DNA from: Arthrobotrys musiformis
Lineage: Eukaryota; Ascomycota; Orbiliomycetes; Orbiliales; Orbiliaceae
Assembly (NCBI GenBank): GCA_036971715.1
Contig: JAVHJL010000007.1
Span: 1,922,001-1,986,000, forward strand
Reading direction: 5' to 3'
Length of the DNA: 64,000 nt
The position numbers were made by a program, and so were the translations under genes. Positions 25,118 to 36,534 of the stretch are shown piece after piece; within the stretch, counting starts at the first letter, position 1, and each line of letters opens with the position of its first letter. Below the pieces are notes generated by a model. That model was not told where the DNA came from, ran no database searches, and saw only the letters and a list, made by a program, of their open reading frames with translations.

Positions 25118-26300
25118 GAGCAATTGCAACTGCCGATGCCGTAGTAGCCTCGCCTACCTTTCAAGCACTAGATATATGCTAACCCCCATTGATATTTTTC
25201 GGCTTTTTGTTTTCACTGTTCAATAAAATTAAAATAGGATGTTCTTAATATTTAATATCTTGTGTTTTCAGACAGCCATGGAACTAAAATACTGGTAGAT
25301 CTAGTTAAATATAAAATGTTTTGCTTTTGTTTTGTCCGCTACCCAGGTGATAAAGTTTCCGTAGGAAGCTCTTAGGAATCGATACCGCTATAATATATGG
25401 CTATATAGATGGATCAGGTGGATCGTGCATATCGGACATATTTCGCAAATTTATAGAATATAAATATTAAGCCGTCAATACGCGACCCAGCCAAGTGCAT
25501 ACTACAGCCAAACTACCCTCGACAAAGACGCCCCCAAAACTCCCCAAAACCCCCATAACATCCATCAACACCCCAAAGAACGCGATCAATATCTTAAACC
25601 ATCTTACAACCGTAAACCCACAAAAAAACTTAAACCCCATATCTCTCGGATATTATATTACTAGCTTTTGAGTTGTAAAACGAGGCTATTGCAGATCAAG
25701 GTCCGCTATATCGATATCGGTCTCGACAGATGTGTTGGGAATGTGGTCCGATATGGCACCGTCGATCGATCAAGCGAAGCACGCCTCCGAACAACGGCCA
25801 AACGTTTTTCAACGTCTAGCGTGGGACATGTGACTAGACTAAAGCCTCTGTTATTCCTTATGGCGCGCTACGTCGACGACATGCGTACTATTTTATACAT
25901 TGACCCCAAACGTGTCGATTGGATATATAGAACAAGCATAGATCTATGGAGCTACGGCCTTCAAACGACACACCATCAAGCTTAAGCTAAAACAGCAGGA
26001 ATCTTTCTTTTATACCTTTTGAATTAAATACATATATTCACACCGCCGAAAGCCTCACAGGCCCGCCCACAAAAAGTGAAAAAAAGAGTTAAAAAAACAC
26101 TGCTAGCGCCGGCACACTCTGCCCTTACTCAGAAAAACCAAAGAACCAAAGTCCAAAGAAAGAAATCCCTGTAATATAAAAATAATTTCCTTCCTTTTCG
26201 TTCTAAAAGGAAGTACTTTATATACCACCATCCCTTCGCTAACTTTTTGCCATTAAAAAAAGTCTAACGAGCCCTGTTCTTTTGAGTTTTTTGTAATTAT
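25118..26300. other. Intergenic region, convergent 3' ends
   Basis: Between the secreted-protein stop and the ATP-citrate lyase stop. It contains AT-rich sequence and a C-rich stretch at about 25525-25580. A 105-codon frame at 25668-25985 begins at TTG and has no domain, so I do not call it. The 3' UTRs of both flanking genes must lie here. Confidence 0.5.
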
Positions 26301-28553
26301 TTATTTCTTAACGTCAACCATAGCTCTGTTGGAGCCACCAGGTGCAACACCGTCGGTGCCGAATCCCATGTAGGAGATATCGTCCCATGGGTGGCGGTAC
26401 AATCCTGTCCTCAGTCGCTTCTGATCCAAGTGATGTGCGATCAAACCGATGCTTCGGCCGAGAACGAAGAGACCGTTCAAGACACCCATCTAAAAACCCA
26501 AGTTAGAATAACGTTGAAAATAAAAAGGCGCGAATTCAACTAACCTTCAAGTAGTCCTCAGCCTCCTCAGCGCTGAAGGCACCGCAGTTCCTGAGCAGAT
26601 CAACGAAGCAGACGGCAACACATCCGTCAACGTTCAAGATCAAGTTGTCCTTCTTGGAGGTAGTAACGGTTTCGACGGCGATAGCGTAGTCAAGCATCTT
26701 GCAGCTTGGGAAGTTGCGGCGGACGAACTCCTTGACGAGCTCGACACGCTGATCGGGGTTGTTTCGGGACTTGACTTTGTGGCCGATACCGGGGACTGTA
26801 ATGAGACTCTTATTAGCAAATGCGAACTAAATGATAAGGTAGGCGCGTTTCAACATACTCAGCTTGTTCTGCTTCCTCATTGTGTCGACGAACTCTCTTG
26901 GCGAGAGACCCTTGTCAACAGCGTTTGTGAACTCAACAGCGGCACCGTCGAGGGCACCACCAAATCTCTCACCAATGGTCAACAAACCAGCTACCAAACT
27001 GGAGATCAAGTCCTTGCCGGCACGAGTAGTGATAATGGTGTTCATGGCACCGGACACAGCTGGACCGTGATCGGCAGTGAGCATGAGAACCATCTCCAAG
27101 AACTTGGAGGCATAAGCTGGGAGACGTCTTCGGAACCACAGCAAGCTCATGACACCACCGATACCGATATCCTCAGCGAAGACCTCGGAAATTGGCATAC
27201 CAGCATAAAGAAGCTCCTGACCACGATCATCGGAGATGGTGGAGATGAAAGCGGCAGGTTTTCGGATAAGACCAAGCTCCTGAGCCCAGCTGTAGTCCAT
27301 TGGGATCTTTGGTGGGGCTGGCTCCTTCTCTGGAACAATGGTTCCATCGGCAACCAACTTTTGGTAAACCTCACCGAGGAGCTCTGGGAGCTTCTCGAAG
27401 GTCTCTGGAACGTAGAAACCAGCTTCCCTCATGGCCTCGTTCTTGGCCTTTGCGGTCTCCATCTTGGAGTTGGCAAGGGAACCGGCGTGACCGAACTGAA
27501 CTTCAGTGGTGAATACATCCGCGCAGGTACCGATAGCCCAAGCGACAATTGGCTTGGTAATCTGACCGTCCTTGACAGCGTCAATGACGCGGTATTCTTC
27601 TACACCACCGACTTCACCGAGAAGCAGGAGAATCTTGCACTCTGGATCGGCCTGGTAACGGAGCATATGGTCGATAAAAGTGGTTCCGGGGTACCTGTCA
27701 CCACCAATGGCGACACCCTCGTAGACACCGTTTGTGGTTTGCGAGACGATATTGTTGAGCTCGTTGGACATACCACCGGACTTGGAGACGTAACCGACGG
27801 ATCCCTTGCGGTAGAGCTTGGATGCGACAATGTTGTCCATCATACCGCCGGTGTTACCAATCTTGAAGCAGCCGGGCTTGATACCACCGACTGTGGCGGG
27901 GCCGATGATTGTGACACCCTTCTTCTTGGCAATGTGTAGAATTTCTCGAGCTCTCTGTGACGACCGTTAGCGTGTCTACCCCGCCTATTTTAGAACCATT
28001 CAATTACGTACTCTCTCAGGGACACCCTCTGCAATGATGGCAATGCACTTAATCTGTGGGAACTCCATCAACTCCAGAGTAGAAGAGTAGACACTTCTGC
28101 TGCTGGCGAAGTTGACGACGGTGTCGACTTCTGGGTGCTTGGCAATGGCCTTCTCGGTGGATTGGTAAACGGGCAGCAGGGTCTCACTGGTTCCCCAGTA
28201 CATCTTGGAGACGAACTGGCCACCGAATGGGTAGATAATGGCAGCTACGGAAGGAGTGGATCGGTTGTTGATGTAGTCGAAGTCGAGCATACCTTGGACA
28301 GCCTACAACAGAACGTCAGAACTCGGTCTTCGAACGCCACAAATTTTGCCACAGGGTGAGATTGGAGAATATTTACCTTGGTCTGCATACCATAGACGAA
28401 GGCTCTCGTCTTAGGATGGAACAGAGTATGCTCTGCTGGTGGTGACCTCGGACGAGACGGGGCGGAGAAGCGGGCAATGTTGTCGTTGACATTGAGCTGC
28501 TTGCCGCTGCCATTGGCGGCAGAGCTTGGGGCGAGAGTAGCCACAGATGGCAT
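26301..28553 (-). CDS. acl1: ATP-citrate lyase subunit 1 (C-terminal, citryl-CoA synthetase/lyase half)
   Basis: Makes cytosolic acetyl-CoA and oxaloacetate from citrate, CoA and ATP, together with the subunit encoded divergently at 30618. Five exons, 28553-28377, 28302-28012, 27954-26859, 26795-26545 and 26489-26301, join in frame to 667 aa, the usual length for fungal subunit 1. The CoA-binding/succinyl-CoA-synthetase-alpha fold comes first (M-L-D-F-D-Y-I near residue 63). The phosphohistidine loop is T-E-V-Q-F-G-H-A-G-S. The citrate-synthase-like lyase domain follows, with L-T-A-D-H-G-P-A-V-S-G and P-G-I-G-H-K-V-K-S. All four introns are 55-74 nt with good donors. The start ATG is the only sensible one. 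Supplies acetyl-CoA for lipids, polyketides and histone acetylation. Assignment is very secure. Confidence 0.97.
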
Positions 28554-30617
28554 TTTGAGTCTATCGATAATACGGAGATGTATTCAAATGTCTGTAGCGG
28601 TAGCGGTTAGCTTTGAAGCTGAGATGGTGGTTTCTCGTGAAGCAGAATTGGGTCAGGAGCGTTCGAGGGAGAGAAACGCCGGGCAGACGAGAAGGAAGTT
28701 TTGGTGTTGTGGAGACAGCACAACAAAATTGCCGGCTCCCAACAACCAACCAAGCAGCCAGCAGCTGTCCCTCGAGCTCTCTCTCACCACCAATAGACAG
28801 CTACCAAGGGAAAAATAAAATAAAATTACGATTGAGCCGGAAGGGCCAGGGAAAAAGACTTCGAAGCCTCGAGACGGGCCAGATTCTGGTCCAGGCAGAA
28901 CCAAAAGCTACCGGCAGTCGAATCGGGAACGATATGCCTGTTGGACTGGCGAAAGCAGCCAAAATGCACGCAAACCGCAACCAAAGAAAGCTGGGAGCTA
29001 CCGAAGGGGACGAACTTACTCTGCTGAGAGCTGCCGTCGAACACAACGACCCGTGAAAGCAACGAGGGTATCTTGGATTGAATTGAATGGAATGGAAGAG
29101 AAGAGGGAGAGGGAAAAAAGAGAGGAGGAAGTAGGAGAAAAAGGTCGATGATGGGATGAATTGGAGGAAGACTGATAGTGACCCCTCGGAAGCTGAGGCT
29201 AATTGCTTTGGTTATATCGGTCGAGATTGCAGCAGGACACGCGAGAGCTTTTCCCCAGCGAAGTCGCAAGCTTGGAGCTAGTGCGTCTGGACTGCCGGCC
29301 GGGATAATGCCCACCACGGAGGAGAAAAAGCAAGGGTGGGTATCGACGAATGCGCTCTTGCCAAATGCAAACGATAAACGGATCAATTGGGAGACTCCAA
29401 GGAGCAGAAGCAAACGGTCCCTCAATGCCCGTGATATGATGGCCCTATGCTAGCTTCTTTGGGGGGGATTATGGCATTGTGCAAACACCGAAGATGCAGA
29501 CGCTTGATGTTATGCTCCTTTTCTCACCGTCGATATCGATATCCGTCTGTGATATATGCTGTCGATATCGATATCTAATGCTCATGCTGATGCCCATTTT
29601 CATGCTCATGCTCAAGCTCGGCCTTGCGGTGACATGACGTCCCTGAGAAATGTTGGGGCAGATATTTCGGCTCAAAAAAAACGCCCAGCCAGTGGCGGAA
29701 CATGGCTCAGGGTCTGCCCATGTACCCACTCCATTATCACCCAAACGTAAGGCCGGACAGTCCGGGCCCGGCTGTTAGCAGACAGGTACACAACCTGACC
29801 TGGACTATTAGTGCATGGGCCGCGCTGTTGGGGACAGGAGCTTCAACAATCTTAGCTCATCCATCCAGAAGCACTAAGACAATCAGTCCCTCCATTCCTT
29901 AGTGGAGAAACTCTGTAGAAGACGAAACAAAGCTACTTCTGCTGCAGTCCACGTCTTGCTCGCGAACAGGTTGGGGGAAAATCCAGAGAAGAAGAAAAAC
30001 AGCGATCATGCAAAGGACACCCTTGTCACCCTAATTTGGGCTCTGTTATCCTGCTGCAAAGAAAGGACGAGACGTTTTCGGCGTTTTTTTTTTTTTCTCC
30101 CCTCGAGCTGGTCGGCCTCCGAAGTTGGGAGCGTTGACGTTGGATTGACTGGATGGCTGGCTGGCCGAATGGCCGACCGTGTCGACATTCTCCTTCCCTT
30201 GCGTGAGCATTGAGAAAAACCTGATCGTAAGCAAAGGCATTGAGGCCGTGATGCATGCATTTTACCCGTAATCGGATCTCTCCTGATTGCTTCTCTTTCT
30301 TATATCTTGATCCCATAGAAATACGAGACTTGGCTTCGTAGACGGGACCCTGCTGTGTCTGCTGCTCGCTGCGTCCTGTGCTGTTGGCTCAAACCTTCTT
30401 AGCTTGCCATTGGGTCCCAGTTGAATTCAAGTGGGCCTCCACCACACCACAACAAAACGAGCTCGAAACCCAACCTTGTCGACCTCCTCTTCCTCCTCCA
30501 TTCATAACAACATCACCACTTCCTCCTGCTCCCAATTGATCTCCAATTGAAGCTTCAACAGACCTTTCTTCTTTACTCACTTACACATTTGCCGTCGTTC
30601 CCTTTTTTTGAATCATC
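28554..30617. promoter_or_regulatory. Bidirectional promoter region of the ATP-citrate lyase pair
   Basis: 2064 bp between the start codons of the two subunit genes, which need equal amounts. Long frames inside (for example 28613-29056 and 28826-29425) lack domains and overlap each other on both strands. The region holds purine-rich 5' UTR-like sequence on both sides and a duplicated GATATCGATATC block at 29529-29575. Shared control is expected from the arrangement. Confidence 0.7.
29529..29575. promoter_or_regulatory. Duplicated palindromic element GTCGATATCGATATC
   Basis: Identical 15-mers at 29529-29543 and 29561-29575, 32 bp apart start to start (about three helical turns). Each contains the self-complementary GATATCGATATC. 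The place in a bidirectional promoter and the helical spacing fit a dimeric factor site, but no factor is known to me. Confidence 0.4.
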
Positions 30618-32476
30618 ATGTCTGCGAAATCCGTCCTCGAGGCCGACGGCAAGGCCATCCTTAACTACCACCTCACCCGCGCCCCAGCAATCACCCAATC
30701 CACCCTCCCTCCTCCACCACACAATGCCCCTCCAAAGCTTGCTTCCCTATATTTCCCAGAAGATGTCGCTCCGGAGACCGTTCTTGAGGCTGCTGAAGCC
30801 AGATACCCATGGCTTCTCGCTCCCGGTGCCAGATTCGTTGCAAAGCCTGACCAGCTGATCAAGCGAAGAGGTAAGAGCGGTCTTTTGGCGTTAAACAAAA
30901 CCTGGGAAGATGCCAGACAGTGGGTTTTGGAAAGAGCTGGAAAGCCGGTGAAGGTCGAGACCGTGACGGGCACACTGAGGCAGTTCCTTGTCGAGCCGTT
31001 CGTACCACACAAGCAGGAGGAGGAGTACTATATCAATATCCACAGTTTGAGAGAGGTATGTAAAGCTTGCGTTTATAAAATGTTTTTGAGGAAAAATTAG
31101 AGATGAGCCGATGCTGCATTTAATATATAGAATGCTGGGCCGGACGAAGGGAAGCTAGGGCGGGTAGGGTGGGCCCTGGTGATCCTTAGGCTATACCGGG
31201 TCCACCATGCAGATATATTACGATATCTTTACGAGAGAGAGAACTACCTTTACTAACGAATTGATATGATAGGGTGATTATATCCTCTTCACACACGAAG
31301 GAGGTGTCGACGTCGGTGATGTCGATGCCAAAGCCAAGAAGATCTTGATCCCAGTTGATCTCAAGGAGTAAGTCCCCTCCCCCTTCGGCATCCGGACTCC
31401 AAGATCAGTACTAACGGATTTTGAAGGTATCCCTCGAACGAAGAAATCGCTGCTGCCCTCCTCCCAGATGTCCCCGAATTCGTCCACAATGTGCTAGTAG
31501 ACTTCATCAACCGTCTCTACGCCGTCTACGTTGACAGTCAATTCACCTACCTTGAAATCAACCCATTGGTCGTTATCCCCAATGAGGATGCTACCTCGGC
31601 ATCTGTTCACTTCTTGGATCTAGCGGCCAAGATCGATCAGACCGCTGAGTTCGAGTGTGGTGCTAAGTGGGCCATCGCAAGAGGTCCTGCTGCATTGGGC
31701 ATCAACCCTGCGGCTCTTGGCGGTGGAAAGGTCGATATCGACGCTGGTCCACCACTGGAGTTCCCAGCTCCATTCGGTCGTGAGCTGTCGAAGGAGGAAG
31801 CGTAAGTCCACGCCTCTCCACAAGTACGAAATTGCCCTTCTAACGTGGGGATCTAGTTACATTGCCGCCCTCGACGCCAAAACCGGCGCCTCCCTCAAGC
31901 TCACAGTCCTAAACTCCAACGGCCGCATCTGGACACTCGTAGCAGGTGGTGGTGCTTCGGTCGTCTACGCAGACGCCATCGCTGCCGCCGGATTCGGCGA
32001 AGACCTCGCCAACTACGGTGAATACTCCGGTGCTCCTACAGAAACCCAGACCTTCCACTACGCCCGCACAGTGATCGATCTCCTCCTCCGCTCGCCCATG
32101 CGCGAGGAGGGTAAGGTCCTGTTCATCGGTGGCGGTATCGCCAACTTCACAAACGTCGCATCCACATTCAAGGGTGTGATCAGGGCGTTGAGAGAAGTCT
32201 CACCGCAGTTGATTGAGCATAAGACCAAGATCTGGGTGAGAAGAGCTGGACCTAATTACCAGGAGGGTTTGAAGAACATCAAGGCTGCTGGGGATGAGTT
32301 GAAGTTGGATATTAAGGTTTACGGACCGGAGATGGGTGTTGCTGAGATCGTGCCTGTAGCACTGCGTAAGTTCCTCTTTCCCCTCCTTTATACTCGTGTA
32401 ATTGTCAATACAAGACGGCTAACAGAAGTATATAGTCGGTGCCTCCACCAAGGTCAAGGAATACGGCGAGATCTAA
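30618..32476 (+). CDS. acl2: ATP-citrate lyase subunit 2 (N-terminal, ATP-grasp/citrate-binding half)
   Basis: Partner of the divergent gene at 26301-28553; this subunit binds ATP and citrate. Exons 30618-31055, 31273-31367, 31427-31801, 31857-32365 and 32436-32476 join in frame to 485 aa, the expected size. The ATP-grasp part shows L-I-K-R-R-G-K-S-G-L-L, H-E-G-G-V-D-V-G-D-V and L-E-I-N-P-L-V-V. The citrate-binding part shows T-L-V-A-G-G-G-A-S-V-V-Y-A-D and L-F-I-G-G-G-I-A-N-F-T-N-V-A. The first intron is long (217 nt); the others are 55-70 nt. The last exon codes only 13 residues ending V-K-E-Y-G-E-I. The ATG context ATCATGT is acceptable and the reading frame is open from there. Assignment is very secure. 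Confidence 0.97.
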
Positions 32477-33228
32477 GCAGATCAAGCAACGTATGTTTTT
32501 CAGTGCGAAGATTTTATTCTAGCGAGCGAGCGGGAGGGAAAAGCGTGGCGGACGTATATAGAAACCCAAAACCCAAAAACGACCAGTGGCAGTGTGTGTG
32601 TGGAATGGCGTCGTGCTTTTTTATCTCCCGTTTTCGAGGGGTCCAGATATACCTTACTTGTTTTGTAATAAAAAGAAAAGAAATCTTGAGCCCAAAGCTT
32701 CGTTTATTCCGCCATATTATTCTATTAGTCCCTTGAGCCTGCACTACTCGAGGATGTTTCTCTATAATAATCTTTACGTATTATAATATGCGGTGCAGTC
32801 ACGCGAGTTGCTAGCTGTCTAAGTTGAGCCTCGGCCCGTCAAGCTAGCTTCGGATGCGACAACCTCAGGCCATGTTCCAGTCGAGTCAACTTAGCTTCTT
32901 AATCCATCCAACCCCGGATTTTTTTCCCCCAACCTCGTAAACAAAATCAATCGCAGATGTTCTCGTCGCTGCAGCCGAAGAGGCCGAGTATTGTATAATC
33001 CCCTTCCATACACCCATTCGCCGAAGATGGGATGCTAATAGTGTACCTGTAGCAACAACCCACACCGCGAGTACCGCATACCACCAACCGACCCAGCACG
33101 TCTGATACCCGGCCTGCATCCTGCGATACCCAGCCTTCCACCGCAACGACAGTCACCCCATCGCCATCGCAATCCGCCCAGAACCCATAACTTCTATTTC
33201 TCACTGAAAGAAGAAGAGTGAAGAGAAA
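32477..33228. other. Intergenic region with a possible unrecognised small exon
   Basis: 3' flank of the lyase gene, then a purine/pyrimidine-mixed stretch. At 33050-33219 a plus-strand frame reads N-N-P-H-R-E-Y-R-I-P-P-T-D-P-A-R-L-I-P-G, which looks protein-like, but I cannot connect it in phase to the ATG at 32958 through the visible GTATTG donor and CTGTAG acceptor. No gene is called. Confidence 0.4.
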
Positions 33229-33447
33229 ATGACGTCATCTCCAAAGACTGTAAACCCGCAATATAACCCTTCACTCCGACATCCCGTATTCTTTACCGAA
33301 CGGTTGAGGAAGCCGTTAGTATTACCTTCTTTGCCGTCGCAGGCGAATGCTCAAGTCGGAGGAGTTGGTGGGGAGGGGAGGAGTATCGTCGCCGAGGGGT
33401 ATCGATGGGTTGAACACCGGAGGCCCGGTGAGGTCGGGAAGTTATAA
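33229..33447 (+). CDS. Possible small basic protein (72 aa)
   Basis: A 72-codon ATG frame with a good context (GAAAATGA). The sequence is basic and proline-rich, with no signal peptide or membrane segment. It sits alone between the lyase subunit gene and the convergent TPR gene. It could be a small mitochondrial or ribosomal accessory protein, the last exon of a spliced gene, or chance. Its ATG is embedded in ATGACGTCAT, a CRE-type palindrome. I do not recognise it. Confidence 0.25.
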   Translation: MTSSPKTVNPQYNPSLRHPVFFTERLRKPLVLPSLPSQANAQVGGVGGEGRSIVAEGYRWVEHRRPGEVGKL

Positions 33448-33809
33448 TTCCTTCTATGCTCTCTTAATCACGAAGTAGAGAAATTGGGGGCTTCATTCAC
33501 GGTTTACGGTGGTTAGAGGGATTGGGGAATTGTATGCGATTCATGATGTTATTGCCGTCGCTATGCTATGCTGTGTTTTTCTAGTGTAAAGCCCGTCTAA
33601 ATGTGTCCCATTTTATAAACAAAAGACTCGCTAAAGCAGATGAATGAGTCGTTCCAATGTGAAGAGATCTTTTGTATCCCATTGCGTGTAGATAGTCCTC
33701 ATAACCAATGCAAATGTTCCCCGGACCCTTATGTAAAAGGTCTGAAAAGTGGCCCGACCGATGCCAATGCACTCACTTTTTTCGATCCTCCTTCGACAGT
33801 TGAGTGATG
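33448..33809. other. Intergenic region, convergent 3' ends
   Basis: 3' flank of the TPR gene on the minus strand and of the small frame on the plus strand. No domain or structured element seen. Confidence 0.5.
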
Positions 33810-34774
33810 CTATTTCTTATCGGAGTTCTGTGAGAAGTTCAGACTATACCCGCCTGACTTCTCGTCCTTCACCATCTGGAAGTTGCTTGTGCTCAGCCCG
33901 AAGGGTTTTAAGATGGTATCGCCTAGTCCCTTTAGTTTGCCCATCATCTCTGCTACCTCCCTTTGTTTCTTTTCTTCCAGGATCGGGGGGATGCGGACTA
34001 AGGCGTTTTCGATGGATTTGCGGTCGATGGAGGGGATGGACTGGAAGCGTAACGACCGGGTGGAGAGGATTTTGTAGTCTTGATACCGTTATATTAGTCA
34101 AGATCCGATATAAATAAGTAATGGTGGGGTAAAATACCGTCAAGAGAACCGGACAGACTCTGCCAGGTACCCTGCATCTCCCTCGCCTTCGCTCTGCGTA
34201 ACCTGGCCTTCCAGTTCTTGCCCCACTCTATATCCTCCCCTTCATCATCGACCTCTTCTATCCTCCCATTAGAAGTATCATTCACACCAGCTCCCTTGGC
34301 AGCTTCAATACTCTTCCCCTCCCGTTCTTTCCGTTCGTTCTCTTCCTTCTGTCGCTTTATCGCCTCCCGTTCGCGAAGGACATCGTCATCCTCGCCGCTG
34401 ACCTTCAAACTCTCCGTCGCAGCCTCTTCAGCCTCCTTCCACCTGGACAATTTTATAAACGCCGCTGCGATATTGGCGTGCAGTATCGTGGTATGTTCCG
34501 TCAAACGCTCCGGACAGGATTGTAAAGCGGAACGGTAGTATGATATTGCGGTTTCGTAGTCCGGTGGGGTGGAGGTGAAGTGGGTGTTCCCTGTTGCTTT
34601 ATCCTTTAAAGCGGCGGAAAGCCTTGATTCCTCATCTTCTGGTGATAGTTCTGGGGATGTTGTGGTGGTGGTTGTGGTGGTGTTTGTGGAGGGGACGGTG
34701 GAGAGCGGGGAGGATGAGGAGGAGAGGACGTTGGCGCGGGGGTTGAGGAGGAGGTTTGGTGGTATTTCTGACAT
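33810..34774 (-). CDS. TTC1-like tetratricopeptide repeat protein
   Basis: Two exons, 34774-34138 and 34078-33810, joined phase 1 at a GTATTT donor and CAAG acceptor, giving 301 aa. A Ser/Thr-rich N-terminus with a run of threonines (about residues 32-40) is followed by TPR helices (D-K-A-T-G-N-T-H-F through A-A-A-F-I-K-L-S-R-W-K-E-A-E-E-A). A charged coiled segment (K-R-Q-K-E-E-N-E-R-K-E-R) comes next. The second exon holds the conserved C-terminal block A-E-M-M-G-K-L-K-G-L-G and K-P-F-G-L-S-T-x-N-F-Q-M-V-K-D, typical of TTC1 homologues, which act as chaperone cofactors. A frame-only reading would end falsely at 34094 inside the intron. Role inferred from family. Confidence 0.88.
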
Positions 34775-35555
34775 GGTATTAATCGTATTACTGTGGATTA
34801 TATTATGGTGGGGTGGTTTGAGGGTAAATGTGGATTTGGTGATAGTTTACGTAGTGCCTGGGATGGAGATGTGGTGAACGACCCCAACACAGTTCCGCCC
34901 CGGTTGGTTGCTTAGTTAAGGTTTCCCGCCGCTTAAACATCCACCGGAACACGGAAGTTTCTACGGCATCTTCCATCTTTGATCCAAGAAGAGAGCTCCG
35001 TCTTATCGATAAAGACAGAAAGGTGAGCAGGAATTCGGAAGCAGCAACAGGGAGGCGGGCATCGTGGTGCATCGGCCAGCCAACAGGTTTTCTTTCCAGC
35101 CAACGGAACCAAACACTCAATCTGCACGACGACATCATCGGGCCCTTGACGACAGGAATTGGGACTCTGTCTCAGGTTGCCAGGGTCCTCTTTCGAATTC
35201 TTTCTCTTTTTGTTTTTCTTTCCCGAAGGTTCTCACCGCATCGCATCTTGTGCTACCAGACAAGAACATCAGGAAATCGGATCACAGAAGAGAAAAGAGG
35301 GGACAGAAGAGGAAGATATAAAAGATGCACGCAGAAACGTAAGTTTAGGCTCGAATTCAGCCCTTCGCATTTGCTTGGTGGTCTTGTGGACCCACATGAT
35401 CTTATTTCTTATATTATCCCTCCGCCTCTCGAATTCCCCCGCTTAATTCCAGTCTTATTACCTATAATCTGTTATCTATATAAGATCGCGATATTGCCCC
35501 CCAACTTCTTCAACATAAATATATAAGCGTATATAGTGGAGTGTGAGATAATGCA
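34775..35555. other. Divergent promoter region of TPR and HAD genes
   Basis: 780 bp between divergent starts at 34774 (minus) and 35556 (plus). Contains overlapping short frames on both strands without domains and a pyrimidine-rich stretch near 35190-35225, plausible as 5' UTR. Confidence 0.5.
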
Positions 35556-36534
35556 ATGCTGACGAGCCACATCCTCAGCTTCGAGTTCCCGCCCATCCGG
35601 GCCTGCATCTTCGACATGGACGGCCTCCTCATCGACTCCGAGGACATCTACACCAAGGTCACCGACGAGATCCTGGCCCGATACAATAAAGGCCGTCTCC
35701 CCTGGTCTATAAAAGCACAACTCCAGGGTCGCCCCACGCAGCAGGTACTTCCCACCTCCTCTCGTTACCATTTTAAACAATACGCACGACTAATGGAGGA
35801 ATGACAAAAAAAAGGCATACGACCTCTTCCAATCCTGGGCCAACCTCCCCCTCTCCCAGGAGGACTACCTCTCCGAAGTCCGACTGCTCCAAGAATCATA
35901 CTTCCCCACAACCCAAGCCCTCCCCGGCGTCCTCTCCCTCCTTCAAACCCTCAAAACCTCCCCGTCGAAACCATACATCGCCCTCGCCACCTCCTCAAAC
36001 AGTTTCTCATATAGCCTAAAAACCAAACACCTCCAGGAAACCCTATTCTCCTACTTCGCCGAGGAAATGATAATTAAGGGCGACGACCCACGTATAAAAA
36101 GCGGAAGGGGCAAACCGGCGCCGGATATTTATTTACTAGCGTTGGATAGGATCAACGCCCGTCGTGAGAAGGATATGCTGGAGAAGGGCGTGAGTAAAGA
36201 CCAAATCCTCGCCACAAAAATCCTACCGATGGAATGCCTGGTATTCGAAGACTCGGTGCCCGGTGTTGAGGCTGGACGAAGGGCCGGTATGAGATGCGTA
36301 TGGATCCCACACGACGGGTTGAAGGAGCAGTATCATGGGAAGGAAGGGGAGGTTTTGGCGGGATTAACCGGTGAAGGGAAATATTTGGATGAAGAGCATC
36401 AGCCGAGTGGGAGTGATAGGAGGACTGATGTTAAGGAAGGGGTGGTTTTGAGGAAGGTTGATGATGGGTGGGGTGAGACGAGGGGGAGTTTGGAAGGGTT
36501 TGATTTTGATAGGTATGGTATCCAGGCGCTGTAG
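35556..36534 (+). CDS. HAD-superfamily phosphatase (HDHD1/DOG-like)
   Basis: Small-molecule phosphatase of the haloacid dehalogenase family. Exons 35556-35744 and 35815-36534 join phase 0 (donor GTACTT, acceptor AAAG) to give 302 aa. Motif I is F-D-M-D-G-L-L-I-D-S-E near residue 20 with the nucleophilic aspartate. Motif II is A-L-A-T-S-S-N. The motif III lysine lies in G-K-P-A-P-D-I-Y. Motif IV is F-E-D-S-V-P-G-V-E-A-G. The alpha-helical cap lies between motifs I and II. Closest by pattern to pseudouridine-5'-phosphatase and sugar-phosphate phosphatases; the substrate is not decidable here. The C-terminal 60 residues are a charged extension without domain. Confidence 0.9.

Noticed and set aside
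26779..27939. 386-codon plus-strand frame
   Set aside because: It is the antisense of the main exon of ATP-citrate lyase subunit 1, whose minus-strand protein is unmistakable.
31657..32736. 359-codon plus-strand frame
   Set aside because: It shares the frame of exon 4 of ATP-citrate lyase subunit 2 but runs through introns; the spliced model explains it.
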